From: Nostoc sp. MG11
GTDB taxonomy: Bacteria > Cyanobacteriota > Cyanobacteriia > Cyanobacteriales > Nostocaceae
DNA length: 64,000 bases
Direction: 5' to 3'
Assembly: GCF_014904695.1 (NCBI RefSeq)
Contig: NZ_JACXXN010000030.1
Location: 1 to 64,000 of the forward strand
Shown here: positions 8,875-17,400 of the stretch, piece after piece
Layout: every line of letters begins with the position of its first letter
Position numbering within the stretch: the first letter of the stretch is position 1
Position numbers and translations under genes: made by a program
Notes under the pieces: generated by a model
Databases searched by the model: none
What the model was told of the DNA's origin: nothing
What the model saw: the letters and a program-made list of their open reading frames with translations, nothing else

Positions 8875-10056
8875 TCATCGCTTTGATGAGGATATTTTTT
8901 CGCTGGCGATGATATGCAAATCTATATTTTTGAGCAAACGTACCAATTTTTGAGTTAAAGACCCTTTGAGTAACATTTGCCAGCGAGAACGCTGACTTTC
9001 TCCAATCACAATCTGGGTGATCCGATATTTCTCTGCAACTTCGGCGATCGCATTAGCTACATTATTGCTGGCAACACGAATAAAAGTACCTTCAAATTCT
9101 TGACACAGCTTCTCACAAGTGTGAATGTGTAGGCTTTCTTCTTTGGTGAGAAAGCGCTCTGGATCAGCAACGAATAAAGTATAAAGTGGAGCATTCATGT
9201 AGTTAGCTAGCCTTGCACCCCGGCGTAATAGTTGCACTGAGTTGGGATAGGTAGATACGCACACCAAAACTCGCTCGTGAATATTACAAAATTGTCCGTT
9301 GGGGGTGGTGGCGATCGCATCTTCTTCTACGTTGTCTGCAACTTCCCGTAAAGCCAACTCTCGTAAAGCAATCAGGTTCCGGCGTTGGAAAAAGTTATCC
9401 AGGGATTGTTGGATTTTTTGCGGTGCGTAAATCTTGCCTTCTAGTAACCGTTCTTGCAGCGTTTCAGGTGTAACATCAATTACTACTACTTCATCCGCTT
9501 CATCCAATATGCGGTCTGGAACTCGCTCACGTACTACTACACCAGTAATTCTTGCTACTAAATCATTGAGACTTTCTAGATGCTGAATATTCATTGTGGA
9601 GTAGACATCAATGCCTGCTGCCAAAATTACTTCTACATCTTGGTAGCGTTTTTCTCGTAGAGAACCAGGGACATTGGTATGAGCGAGTTCATCGATTAAG
9701 GCTAATTGGGGCGATCGCTCTATAATTGCATCTGTATCCATATCCATCAGCGTCAACTCACCGCGAGGAAATTGCTTGCGGGGTAAAATCTCTAGTCCTT
9801 CTGCCTTTTCTGCTGTCTCTTTGCGTCCGTGGGTTTCCAAAAGCCCAATCACGACATCAACTCCTTCCTGTTTGAGTGCGTGTCCTTCTTCTAGCATCCG
9901 AAAGGTTTTGCCTACTCCAGGAGCCATACCGATAAATATTTTGTGTTTGCCTCGCCGTGATCGCGCCGGATAAAGAGAATAACTTGTTGAAGATGCAGTG
10001 CTAGCAGAACTAGTATTAATATGATTTGACATCTGACTTTTGCTAATTATATGCAA
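8875..10056 (-). CDS. kdpD: Kinase-less KdpD: KdpD N-terminal domain plus universal-stress domain
   Basis: Residues 35-245 match the KdpD cytoplasmic N-terminal domain: KIFIGMAPGVGKTFRML with a Walker A motif, VVIGLLETHGRKET, LALIDELAHTNVPGS, and YSTMNIQHLESLNDLV. Residues about 255-385 form a universal-stress-protein-like domain (VLVCVSTYPNSVQLLRRGARLA, then ITQIVIGESQRSRW). The four membrane helices, GAF and histidine kinase parts of bacterial KdpD are absent, and no KdpE is nearby. Such short KdpDs are known in cyanobacteria. They presumably sense K+, c-di-AMP or ATP and act on the Kdp system without phosphotransfer. It is encoded downstream of kdpC in the same direction but separated by an opposite gene. 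Confidence 0.92.
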   Translation of the reverse strand: MHIISKSQMSNHINTSSASTASSTSYSLYPARSRRGKHKIFIGMAPGVGKTFRMLEEGHALKQEGVDVVIGLLETHGRKETAEKAEGLEILPRKQFPRGELTLMDMDTDAIIERSPQLALIDELAHTNVPGSLREKRYQDVEVILAAGIDVYSTMNIQHLESLNDLVARITGVVVRERVPDRILDEADEVVVIDVTPETLQERLLEGKIYAPQKIQQSLDNFFQRRNLIALRELALREVADNVEEDAIATTPNGQFCNIHERVLVCVSTYPNSVQLLRRGARLANYMNAPLYTLFVADPERFLTKEESLHIHTCEKLCQEFEGTFIRVASNNVANAIAEVAEKYRITQIVIGESQRSRWQMLLKGSLTQKLVRLLKNIDLHIIASEKISSSKR

Positions 10057-10222
10057 TGAAAGTATTGCTAACTATATTAAATTGCCCTGAATAAGGTTAT
10101 AGGTGGGCTGTAATTTTGTGTACTATAATTTCCTGATAAAATGCCGAGAGAAGCTGAATTTTTTTAATAGATAAATTGGAAACCTTGTCAGTGGCTCTTT
10201 TCGTTAAACTTGCTGAGGTCTT

Positions 10223-10939
10223 ATGAGTTTGATTCTGCCCAAACGCACCCTATCCCGTCGTCATTTACTGCAAATATCTGGACTTTCTGGGTTAGGCTTG
10301 TTTCTAGGTGGATGTGGGACAAATTTGTTCTCAGATAATGTGAGACAAATATCTGAGCCACTAAACCAAAGTCTGGAAGCGCTCCTACAAACTCAAAAGC
10401 CCATACCTGAATTTTCTCTCAGTGCTATTGAGCCAGATAAGTTACTGGTTAATACGTTTGACTTCACCCCACAAATTGACCCAGCGCAGTTTTACCTAAC
10501 GATTGATGGTGAGGTAAATAATTCGATGCGATTGAGTATGGCAGACATTCAAAAACTTCCCTTGACTTCGATGGTAATTCGCCATGTCTGTGTTGAAGGT
10601 TGGGCTGCGATCGTTCAATGGGGAGGTGTGCGATTACGAGACTTAGTGGCACTAGTACAGCCTAAATCAAGCGTCCGCTATGTCTACTTCAAATCTGCCG
10701 ATGGCTACTACGAAAGCTGGGATATTGCCTCTGCCGTGCATCCTCAAACTCTCATGGCTTATCAGAAAAATGGGCAACCATTATCAGTTGATAATGGTGC
10801 GCCCATACGCCTAGCATCCCCCATTAAACTGGGCTACAAGCAAAGTAAGTGGGTAACTCAGATTACACTAACCAGCAATTTACTGCCTACTAAAGGTTAC
10901 TGGGAGGATCAGGGGTATGAATGGTTTGCAGGACTGTAG
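10223..10939 (+). CDS. Molybdopterin-dependent oxidoreductase, Tat-exported lipoprotein (SUOX/MsrP-like)
   Basis: The N-terminus has a twin-arginine-type signal (LSRRHLLQISGLSGLGLFLGG) running into a cysteine lipobox (GGC), predicting Tat export and lipid anchoring. The mature part is the oxidoreductase molybdopterin-binding domain of sulfite oxidase and MsrP proteins: FYLTIDGEVNN, then RHVCVEGWAAIVQWGGVRL with the Mo-ligand cysteine, YVYFKSADGYYESWDI, and GAPIRLASPIKLGYKQSKWV. It probably reduces or oxidises an S- or N-oxide in the periplasm; the substrate is unknown. It lies opposite to and inside the kdp gene group, so it is unlikely to be part of that operon. Confidence 0.88.
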   Translation: MSLILPKRTLSRRHLLQISGLSGLGLFLGGCGTNLFSDNVRQISEPLNQSLEALLQTQKPIPEFSLSAIEPDKLLVNTFDFTPQIDPAQFYLTIDGEVNNSMRLSMADIQKLPLTSMVIRHVCVEGWAAIVQWGGVRLRDLVALVQPKSSVRYVYFKSADGYYESWDIASAVHPQTLMAYQKNGQPLSVDNGAPIRLASPIKLGYKQSKWVTQITLTSNLLPTKGYWEDQGYEWFAGL

Positions 10940-10961
10940 AGACGTTGCAATGCAACGTCTA
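10937..10961. repeat. Dispersed palindrome of the GAGACGTTGCAA family
   Basis: TAGAGACGTTGCAATGCAACGTCTA is a near-perfect palindrome beginning at the stop codon of the molybdopterin gene. Further copies lie at 27058-27102, 45058-45112 and 45402-45430. It can fold into a strong hairpin between two convergent genes and may double as a bidirectional terminator. Confidence 0.75.
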
Positions 10962-10975
10962 TTTCTATTCACATT

Positions 10976-11578
10976 TTATTGATTCTGTTTACTATTAATT
11001 TCTTGCAGGTCAAGCGCATAATTCAAGCGGAGAACATTGACTCCCGGCTCGCCAAAAATCCATAAAAATCTACCATCAGTATACTTATTAATTAAACGTA
11101 GGATCTCGTTTTCTTCTACTTCCCGCGCACGAGCAACTCGCGGCAACTGCTCTTGTGCTGCTCTTAATGAAATATGAGGGTCTAAGCCAGATCCAGAAGT
11201 ATAAATTAAATCAGCGATCGGTTGAATATTTTCTTCTCGTAATTGATTAGCCTGCTTTACAACTCGATCCAGTAGTTCTGGATTACTAGCAGCGAGGTTA
11301 CTAGCGCCAGAGATACCAGTTGGCCTGGCTCTTTTTCCTTGGCTATATCTAACAGTACTGGGACGAGGATGGAAATATCGTTCGGATGTGAACACCTGAC
11401 CAATCAAAACTGAACCAATTGGTTCATTTTTTAAATTCGGCATGATACTGCCGTTTGCTTGAAATGGAAAGAAAACTTGACCCACTACAAGGATTACGAG
11501 AGGATAGATGATTGCAGTCAGCAACCAAAGTACCAAAGTTATGCAAATTGCTCTAATAGTTTCCCTAATAATAGACAT
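10976..11578 (-). CDS. kdpC: K+-transporting P-type ATPase subunit C
   Basis: KdpC stabilises the KdpAB complex and helps ATP binding. One N-terminal membrane helix (IRAICITLVLWLLTAIIYPLVILVVGQ) is followed by the family blocks IGSVLIGQVF, YFHPRPSTVRY, SGASNLAASNPEL and the C-terminal GLDPHISLRAAQEQLPRVA region. Length (200 residues) is typical. It is the last gene of kdpA-kdpB-kdpF-kdpC on the minus strand, 49 bases after the KdpF-like gene. The convergent neighbour ends 36 bases away, with a hairpin between them. Confidence 0.95.
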   Translation of the reverse strand: MSIIRETIRAICITLVLWLLTAIIYPLVILVVGQVFFPFQANGSIMPNLKNEPIGSVLIGQVFTSERYFHPRPSTVRYSQGKRARPTGISGASNLAASNPELLDRVVKQANQLREENIQPIADLIYTSGSGLDPHISLRAAQEQLPRVARAREVEENEILRLINKYTDGRFLWIFGEPGVNVLRLNYALDLQEINSKQNQ

Positions 11579-11627
11579 AAAAAGTTTCCACTTGTTCTTA
11601 GAATTTTATATTTAATTTTTAATTATT

Positions 11628-11915
11628 TTAGAAGCGTTCTGGTTGAAAAACGACGACAAACAAGTAAATTATGAGTGCCAGCGCCACAAACCCCAAGATG
11701 CCAATTGCCCAGGCGGAACGTTGTTCTAGGGTGTTATTAGCAGCATAAACAACTGGGGGAACTACCACATTCAAACACAGCAAGATAAAAACAGCGAGTG
11801 GCAAATGTTGTTTACGTCTTTGCGACCTAACCAAGGAAATCGTCTGCATCACATTTATTAGTAAAAACTCGCCTAATAAATTAACTTGTCTCATAACTCT
11901 CTTTGTTCTTTGCAT
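11628..11915 (-). CDS. kdpF: KdpF-like small subunit with an N-terminal extension
   Basis: The last 30 or so residues form one membrane helix ending in VFQPERF, the signature C-terminus of KdpF, the roughly 29-residue peptide that stabilises the KdpABC pump. Here it is preceded by about 65 residues with a second hydrophobic segment (LPLAVFILLCLNVVVPPVVYA) that could be an export signal or a membrane anchor. The gene sits between kdpB and kdpC, the expected place. The extended form looks like a lineage-specific version. Initiation further inside is possible but no strong alternative start was seen. Confidence 0.8.
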   Translation of the reverse strand: MQRTKRVMRQVNLLGEFLLINVMQTISLVRSQRRKQHLPLAVFILLCLNVVVPPVVYAANNTLEQRSAWAIGILGFVALALIIYLFVVVFQPERF

Positions 11916-11998
11916 TCTTGCTATCTTGGCAGTTAATTTATGAGAAAAATCTGAGCAGCGAAAGCCACTACTCAGAAGTTCGGCTAATTTTGAATTGC

Positions 11999-14095
11999 TT
12001 AAGCCAACCCCATAACTGTGATTAGCATATCTATTAACTTTATGGCAATGAACGGTGCAATCACTCCACCTAAACCATAAATCAAGATATTGCGTTGTAA
12101 GAGTTGATTAGCTGTTAGGGGTCTAAACTGCACACCTTTCAAAGCCAAGGGAATCAAAGCTGGAATAATCAAAGCATTATAAATCAGTGCCGATAGTACG
12201 GCAGACTTAACACGGGTCAAATTCATAATATTTAGGCTTTGCAGGTTAGCAGCGGCAAACACCACTGGAATAATTGCAAAGTATTTAGCAATATCATTGG
12301 CGATGGAAAATGTAGTCAATGCTCCGCGAGTAATCAGCAATTGTTTGCCAATGCTAACAATATCGATCAGCTTTGTGGGATCAGAGTCCAAATCCACCAT
12401 ATTGGCGGCTTCTTTTGCTGCTTGAGTTCCCGTATTCATAGCTACGCCGACATTAGCTTGGGCTAACGCTGGAGCATCGTTAGTCCCGTCCCCTGTCATG
12501 GCAACTAGTTTACCTGCTGTTTGTTCTCTTTGAATGACGCTGATTTTGTCTTCTGGTGTCGCTTCGGCAATGAAGTCATCTACCCCAGCTTCCTTGGCAA
12601 TGACAGAAGCAGTAATCCGGTTGTCTCCAGTCAGCATGATGGTACGCACTCCCATCCGTCGCAGTTGCTCGAAGCGATCGCGGATACCAGGTTTCACAAT
12701 ATCTTTAAGATAAATCACTCCGTAGATTTCGTTATTTAGGCATACTGCTAGGGGTGTACCTCCCAGTTGGGAAACTCGTTCGTAAGTGGCATCCAGTTCC
12801 GGGGTGTCGCGTCCATTGTGGGAACGTACAAACCCTTTAATGGCTCCTACTGCTCCTTTGCGTGCTTCATGTCCACCTGGTAAGTTAGTGCCACTCATGC
12901 GTGTTTTGGCAGAAAAATTAACTCCTTCTGCTTGGTTGGGGTCGAAATCAAACTTAGCACCTAACTTTTCTGCCAATCGAACAATAGATTTCCCTTCTGG
13001 TGTATCGTCAAACACACTAGCTGCCCAAGCTACATTCGCAATTTCTTCCATTGAGTGACCGTTGATCGGGATAAATTCCTCAGCCAAACGGTTGCCAAGA
13101 GTAATCGTACCTGTCTTATCGAGAACTAGAGTGTTGACATCGCCACAGGCTTCGACTGCTCGTCCAGAAGTGGCAATAACGTTAAATTGGGCAACTCTAT
13201 CCATACCAGCAATCCCAATAGAACTTAGTAATCCGCCAATAGTTGTAGGAATCAGCGCAACCAACAAGGCAATTAAAATTGGTACACTGACTGGACTGTT
13301 GACGTAATAAGCAAATGCGGGCAAGGTTACTATAACAAACAGAAACACTAAACTGAGAACTGCCAATAACACTGTTAGAGCGATTTCATTGGGTGTTTTG
13401 CTGCGTTCTGCTCCCTCCACCAAGGCAATCATCCGGTCGATAAACCCTTTGCCTGGGTCAGCTGTGATGCGGATAATTAATTCATCAGAGATAATCCGCG
13501 TCCCGCCAGTCACCGAACTAGCCACATCTGAGCCTGATTCTTTGAGAACTGGTGCAGATTCCCCGGTAACTGCCGATTCATCCACTGAGGCGACGCCCAT
13601 AATTACCTCGCCATCAGCGGGAATGATATCACCAGCAACGATGTAAATGGTATCGCCTTGTTTGAGGCTGGTAGATGCGACTTCACTAATTAAGCCATCG
13701 GGGGCGAGTTTTTTAGCGATGCTTTCTAACTGCGTTGAGCGCAAAGTATCGGCTTGGGCTTTACCTCGCCCTTCAGCCACGGCTTCCGCAAAATTGGCAA
13801 ACCAAACGGTGAAGAATAAAATCCCCGTTAACAAGCCGTTGAAAAGTTGCGGGTTCTTCTGCGAATCTGGGCCAAAGAGGTTGGGGTCAATGGTTACTGC
13901 TAGGGTGATAATTGTCCCAACCCAAACCAAAAACATCACTGGATTTTTGATTGCATACTTGGGATTAAGCTTGATAAAAGCATCCCTAATTGCTCTGAGA
14001 TAAAGCCCTTTAGTATTTATCTTCGCCTTTTTGCGTGCTTGGCGGCGATCGCCAGGCCGGGAACTTGGGCGTCTAGCTTTAGAGGTAGTTGCCAC
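11999..14095 (-). CDS. kdpB: K+-transporting P-type ATPase subunit B (catalytic)
   Basis: P-type ATPase that powers high-affinity K+ uptake by KdpA. It shows the phosphorylation motif DKTGTITLGNR, the actuator TGES, the nucleotide-binding KGAVGAI region, LTGDN, and the hinge GDGTNDAPALAQANVGVAM. There are several membrane helices in KdpB order. Length (698 residues) matches the family. The N-terminus is Arg/Lys-rich, slightly longer than in enterobacteria. The DNA opposite has many long open frames, an artefact of its codon composition. Translation follows kdpA after a 108-base G/C-biased spacer. Confidence 0.97.
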   Translation of the reverse strand: MATTSKARRPSSRPGDRRQARKKAKINTKGLYLRAIRDAFIKLNPKYAIKNPVMFLVWVGTIITLAVTIDPNLFGPDSQKNPQLFNGLLTGILFFTVWFANFAEAVAEGRGKAQADTLRSTQLESIAKKLAPDGLISEVASTSLKQGDTIYIVAGDIIPADGEVIMGVASVDESAVTGESAPVLKESGSDVASSVTGGTRIISDELIIRITADPGKGFIDRMIALVEGAERSKTPNEIALTVLLAVLSLVFLFVIVTLPAFAYYVNSPVSVPILIALLVALIPTTIGGLLSSIGIAGMDRVAQFNVIATSGRAVEACGDVNTLVLDKTGTITLGNRLAEEFIPINGHSMEEIANVAWAASVFDDTPEGKSIVRLAEKLGAKFDFDPNQAEGVNFSAKTRMSGTNLPGGHEARKGAVGAIKGFVRSHNGRDTPELDATYERVSQLGGTPLAVCLNNEIYGVIYLKDIVKPGIRDRFEQLRRMGVRTIMLTGDNRITASVIAKEAGVDDFIAEATPEDKISVIQREQTAGKLVAMTGDGTNDAPALAQANVGVAMNTGTQAAKEAANMVDLDSDPTKLIDIVSIGKQLLITRGALTTFSIANDIAKYFAIIPVVFAAANLQSLNIMNLTRVKSAVLSALIYNALIIPALIPLALKGVQFRPLTANQLLQRNILIYGLGGVIAPFIAIKLIDMLITVMGLA

Positions 14096-14107
14096 CGTAT
14101 TTATATA

Positions 14108-14163
14108 GTGAGGAGTGGAGGAGGGGGCAGGGGAGGCAGGGGAGGCAGGGGAGGCAGGGGGAG
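14108..14163. repeat. G-rich tandem repeat in the kdpA-kdpB spacer
   Basis: The plus strand carries repeated GGGGAGGCA units of 9 bp (about three to four copies) flanked by GGAGGAGGGGGC. Strong G/C strand asymmetry gives the plus strand quadruplex potential, while the kdp transcript contains the C-rich complement. Similar C-rich tracts (CCCCTGCCCCTC) occur within the phytochrome gene near 39402-39413. Confidence 0.75.
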
Positions 14164-14203
14164 AAAATTCTACCTTCCCTTGTCTGTTTCATTACCTCTG
14201 TTT

Positions 14204-15904
14204 TTAATTGCCGGATGCTAACTTAAAACCCTCGGCTATGGGGCCTAAAGCCAGAACTGGAAAGAAAGTCAGCACTCCCAAAATCAGAGTTACTCCAGCC
14301 GTGACACCAGTAAATACCAGAGAATCGGTTTTCAGAGTACCTGGGGTTTCTGGTACTGCTTGTTTACGAGACATACTGTCAGCTAACAGCAGGATGGCAA
14401 TAATCGGAATGTAGCGCCCTCCTAACAAGCCAACTAGAGTACTCAAGTTCCACCATAGAGTGTTATCCTTCAATCCCTCTAAGCCAGAGCCATTATTTGC
14501 CGCCGCTGAAGCATACTCATAAACTACTTGAGAAATGCCATGATAACCAGCGTTGCTAATTCCAGATAGGAAAATCGGATAAGCTAAGGCGATCGCACTG
14601 GGAATTAAAACTACAATTGGGTGAATCAGCAACACTACACTTGCAAGAACAATTTCCCGCTTTTCTATTTTCCGCCCTAAAAACTCTGGGGTGCGCCCCA
14701 CCATTAGCCCAGTTAAAAACACGGTAAGAATTAAATAAATGAATAGGTAAGCCGTCCCAGTCCCTTGACCACCCCAGATAACCTGGATAAACAGGTTGAA
14801 TAGAGTTGAAAATAGTCCTTGGGGCATCAAAGAATCGTGCATCCCGTTGACAGCACCACACATGGTGGCGGTTGTCATAACCGCCCACAATGCTGTTTGT
14901 GCCCAGCCAAAGCGGACTTCTTTGCCCTCCAAATTGGGCTGTTCTAATCCGAAGGTGGCATTAACGAGGGGATTACCTTGTAGTTCTCCTACAGCTGTCA
15001 CCCCAATCAAAATTACAAAAATCACAAACACCATCCAGAAAAGCAACCAAGCTTGTTTGATGTTATTGGCAAACAAACCGTAGGTGTAAATCAAGGCAGC
15101 TGGAATCGAAATCATGGCAATGGTTTCTATTAAGTTAGAAGCGCCATTCGGATTTTCAAAGGGGTGAGCAGAGTTAACACCAAAAAAGCCACCGCCATTC
15201 TCGCCAAACATTTTGATCATCTCAAATGATGCCACTGGGCCTCTAGCAAGATACTGTGTCCCCCCATCTAAGGTTTTCACAACCAGAGTTCCAGCTAATG
15301 TTTGCGGTACACCTACTATAAGCAAGGCGATCGCCCCGATAATTGAAATTGGCAGCAATATCCGCGTGATTGCACGGGTAATATCTACGTAAAAGTTTCC
15401 TAGTCCTTTACCTGTCAACCCGCGAATAAAGGCAATTCCTACCGCTAACCCGGTAGCTGCTGAGGTGAACATCAAAAAACCTAAAGCCGCTACCTGGCTA
15501 AAATAGCTTAAGGTTGTCTCCCCAGAGTAGTGTTGCTGGTCGGTATTCGTCAGAAATGAAATGGTGGTGTGTAACAAAATGTACCAGATGGGCGCACCGA
15601 AACCATTGGGATTCCAGGGTAAGATTCTTTGAAAATATATCAGTAAATAAACTGATATACTCATAATTAGGTTAGTGTATAATACTGCGCGGATATACTG
15701 CCAACCCGTCATATCATCTTTCCTGCGTACACCCGCTACGACGTAGAGGCTGCGCTCTATCGGGTTCATCAACAGATCAAGCAGTGTTCTTTCTCCTAAG
15801 AAGACACGCGCCATGTATCTTCCTAATACTGGAGTGATTGCTATAACGATACATAACGTTAAGCCAATTTGTAAGAAACCTTGTCCCATGTATTTCGTTC
15901 TCAA
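14204..15904 (-). CDS. kdpA: K+-transporting ATPase subunit A (K+ channel-like subunit)
   Basis: KdpA forms the K+ selectivity pore of the Kdp complex in the inner membrane. About ten hydrophobic segments are visible. Family blocks include [84 protein letters not shown] and [12 protein letters not shown]. Length (566 residues) is normal. It is the first gene of the operon. Upstream lies a 530-base AT-rich region that must hold the promoter. Kdp systems are usually induced by K+ limitation or osmotic stress; no KdpE regulator is encoded in the window. Confidence 0.97.
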   Translation of the reverse strand: MRTKYMGQGFLQIGLTLCIVIAITPVLGRYMARVFLGERTLLDLLMNPIERSLYVVAGVRRKDDMTGWQYIRAVLYTNLIMSISVYLLIYFQRILPWNPNGFGAPIWYILLHTTISFLTNTDQQHYSGETTLSYFSQVAALGFLMFTSAATGLAVGIAFIRGLTGKGLGNFYVDITRAITRILLPISIIGAIALLIVGVPQTLAGTLVVKTLDGGTQYLARGPVASFEMIKMFGENGGGFFGVNSAHPFENPNGASNLIETIAMISIPAALIYTYGLFANNIKQAWLLFWMVFVIFVILIGVTAVGELQGNPLVNATFGLEQPNLEGKEVRFGWAQTALWAVMTTATMCGAVNGMHDSLMPQGLFSTLFNLFIQVIWGGQGTGTAYLFIYLILTVFLTGLMVGRTPEFLGRKIEKREIVLASVVLLIHPIVVLIPSAIALAYPIFLSGISNAGYHGISQVVYEYASAAANNGSGLEGLKDNTLWWNLSTLVGLLGGRYIPIIAILLLADSMSRKQAVPETPGTLKTDSLVFTGVTAGVTLILGVLTFFPVLALGPIAEGFKLASGN

Positions 15905-16436
15905 TTAAACTTAAGTGTTAACAAGCCAATTCTTAGAAATAACAGAATATCAAGATATTTTTTAAAATTTTTGTGAAGAATATTTAAATTTTAATCTTAT
16001 TCATTTATTTGCCCAGTTATTATTATTTGTTTATACAATACATTCTTGATGTTTGCTACTTTCAAAGATAGAAATTTTAGAAAAAATTCTAATGCGCCTG
16101 ATAATTATTTTTGTATAAAGTTACACTATTTTTTATACTTGCCTATAGCCGAAACTCAGGTTGGTAAAGAATTCTATTTATTTAATATTTTGTTTAAAAA
16201 GAATTTTGCGAGTTCAGATTTTTTGAGAAAATATTTAAATATTTTTATACTAAATTATCAGAAAAGTTAATGATACATGAGATATAGTTTAACGAGAAAA
16301 ATATATATTGAAATAACTATATTTTAAGTCTTAAACAATATATATAAAGACATAAATGTGATGTGTACAGATAAATCAGAATTATGTCTGAATTAGATAG
16401 TTGTATGGATTGCCTGATTCTAATTTTTTAGAAAAA
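15905..16436. other. AT-rich promoter-containing region upstream of kdpA
   Basis: About 530 bases, extremely AT-rich, with no HIP1 site and no credible gene. An open frame of 74 codons at 16046-16270 is rich in Phe, Lys, Asn and Tyr, as expected from AT-rich random DNA. It likely carries the kdpA promoter on the minus strand, but no specific motif could be assigned. Confidence 0.6.
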
Positions 16437-17080
16437 ATGATGATATTAAGTCGATTATTGACTATTAAAGAGGCTCTAAATGAGCGTGGGAAAATATATT
16501 GGCTGATAGCGATCGCTTTTACTATAGTGATAGTGCTGGAATATTTGACACCGCCTGGGTATGTATTTGATCTTGCTAGATATAGGTTTACCAGGAATTG
16601 GCGGGATTGAGACTTGTAGCCAAATCAAACAGCAGCACCCAACTTTACTGATTCTAGTTTTAACGTCTCGTTCTGAAAAACCTCTGATTTCACGGTTAAT
16701 TGCCGCTGGGGCACAAGGTTACTGCCTCAAAGGCATTCCATCTGAATCTTTGATATTGGCAGTGCGATCTGTAGCGGGTGGGATCAAACGGCAACAACAG
16801 AAATTAGAGCAGCTTTTGAAGGCAATTCCCCGGTAATGTTGTCCGCAAAAACTGATGAATCTCTAGAAAATCCTTTAACGAAGCGAGAGCAAGAAATTTT
16901 AGCACTGGTGGCAGTTGGCAAGAGCAATCAAGAAATTGCAGAGATTCTCTACATTGCTCCTGGTACAGTGCGAGTTCATGTCCATGCTATTTTGCAGAAG
17001 TTAGAGGTACGCGATCGCACCAAGCCGCAGTTTTAGCTATCCAAAAAGGATTGGTCGCACCAGAATTGTTAATCAATTAG
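16437..17080 (+). pseudogene. Fused remnants of a sensor kinase N-terminus and a NarL/LuxR-type response regulator
   Basis: Bases 16437-16566 encode the start and first membrane helix of a sensor kinase (IYWLIAIAFTIVIVLEYLTPPGYVF). The sequence then jumps, out of frame, into the middle of a receiver domain: ILLDIGLPGIGGIE with the phospho-Asp, and GAQGYCLKGI. At about 16779 the frame shifts again into WDQTATTEIRAAFEGNSPV and the LuxR-type helix-turn-helix LTKREQEILALVAVGKSNQE. Near 17018-17024 a one-base loss moves the end (QAAVLAIQKGLVAPELLIN) to a third frame, ending at TAG 17078. A deletion removed most of the kinase and the regulator N-terminus, and two frameshifts followed. The product is certainly non-functional as a two-component pair. 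Confidence 0.85.
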
Positions 17081-17282
17081 TAGGTAGAGACACAAAATTT
17101 CGCGTTTTAAGTATAAATACAGTTATCTGCCAGAGTCGTCTTGTATAAAGTATTATAAGCTCAAAAGCTGTAGCTAAAATATAGCTTTAGTTTTTATAGA
17201 GTGTATTTGGTCATATAACGATTAAAAATATTGTAGTTTTCTCCCAATCAAGAAGGAGTTTTTTGCCAATTGATTTAGATAT

Positions 17283-17318
17283 GGAAGCGAATTTTGAGTC
17301 ATTCGCTTCCTCTTTATT
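17283..17318 (+). terminator. Strong hairpin terminator candidate
   Basis: GGAAGCGAA pairs perfectly with TTCGCTTCC around a 10-base loop, followed by TCTTTATT. It lies about 200 bases beyond the decayed response regulator and 83 bases before the large surface protein gene, so it would insulate that gene from upstream transcription. Confidence 0.7.
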
Positions 17319-17400
17319 GCTATGTGATAAACGCTATTAAGCTTAATGCTTAGAATCAACAAGTATTTTATTCAATCGATTTTATTAAAGGACAAGAATT

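Noticed and set aside
12239-14003. Several long plus-strand open frames opposite kdpB
   Set aside because: Shadow frames of a well-supported P-type ATPase gene with no motifs of their own.
16046-16270. 74-codon open frame upstream of kdpA
   Set aside because: Residue use (Phe, Lys, Asn, Tyr) is what random AT-rich DNA gives.
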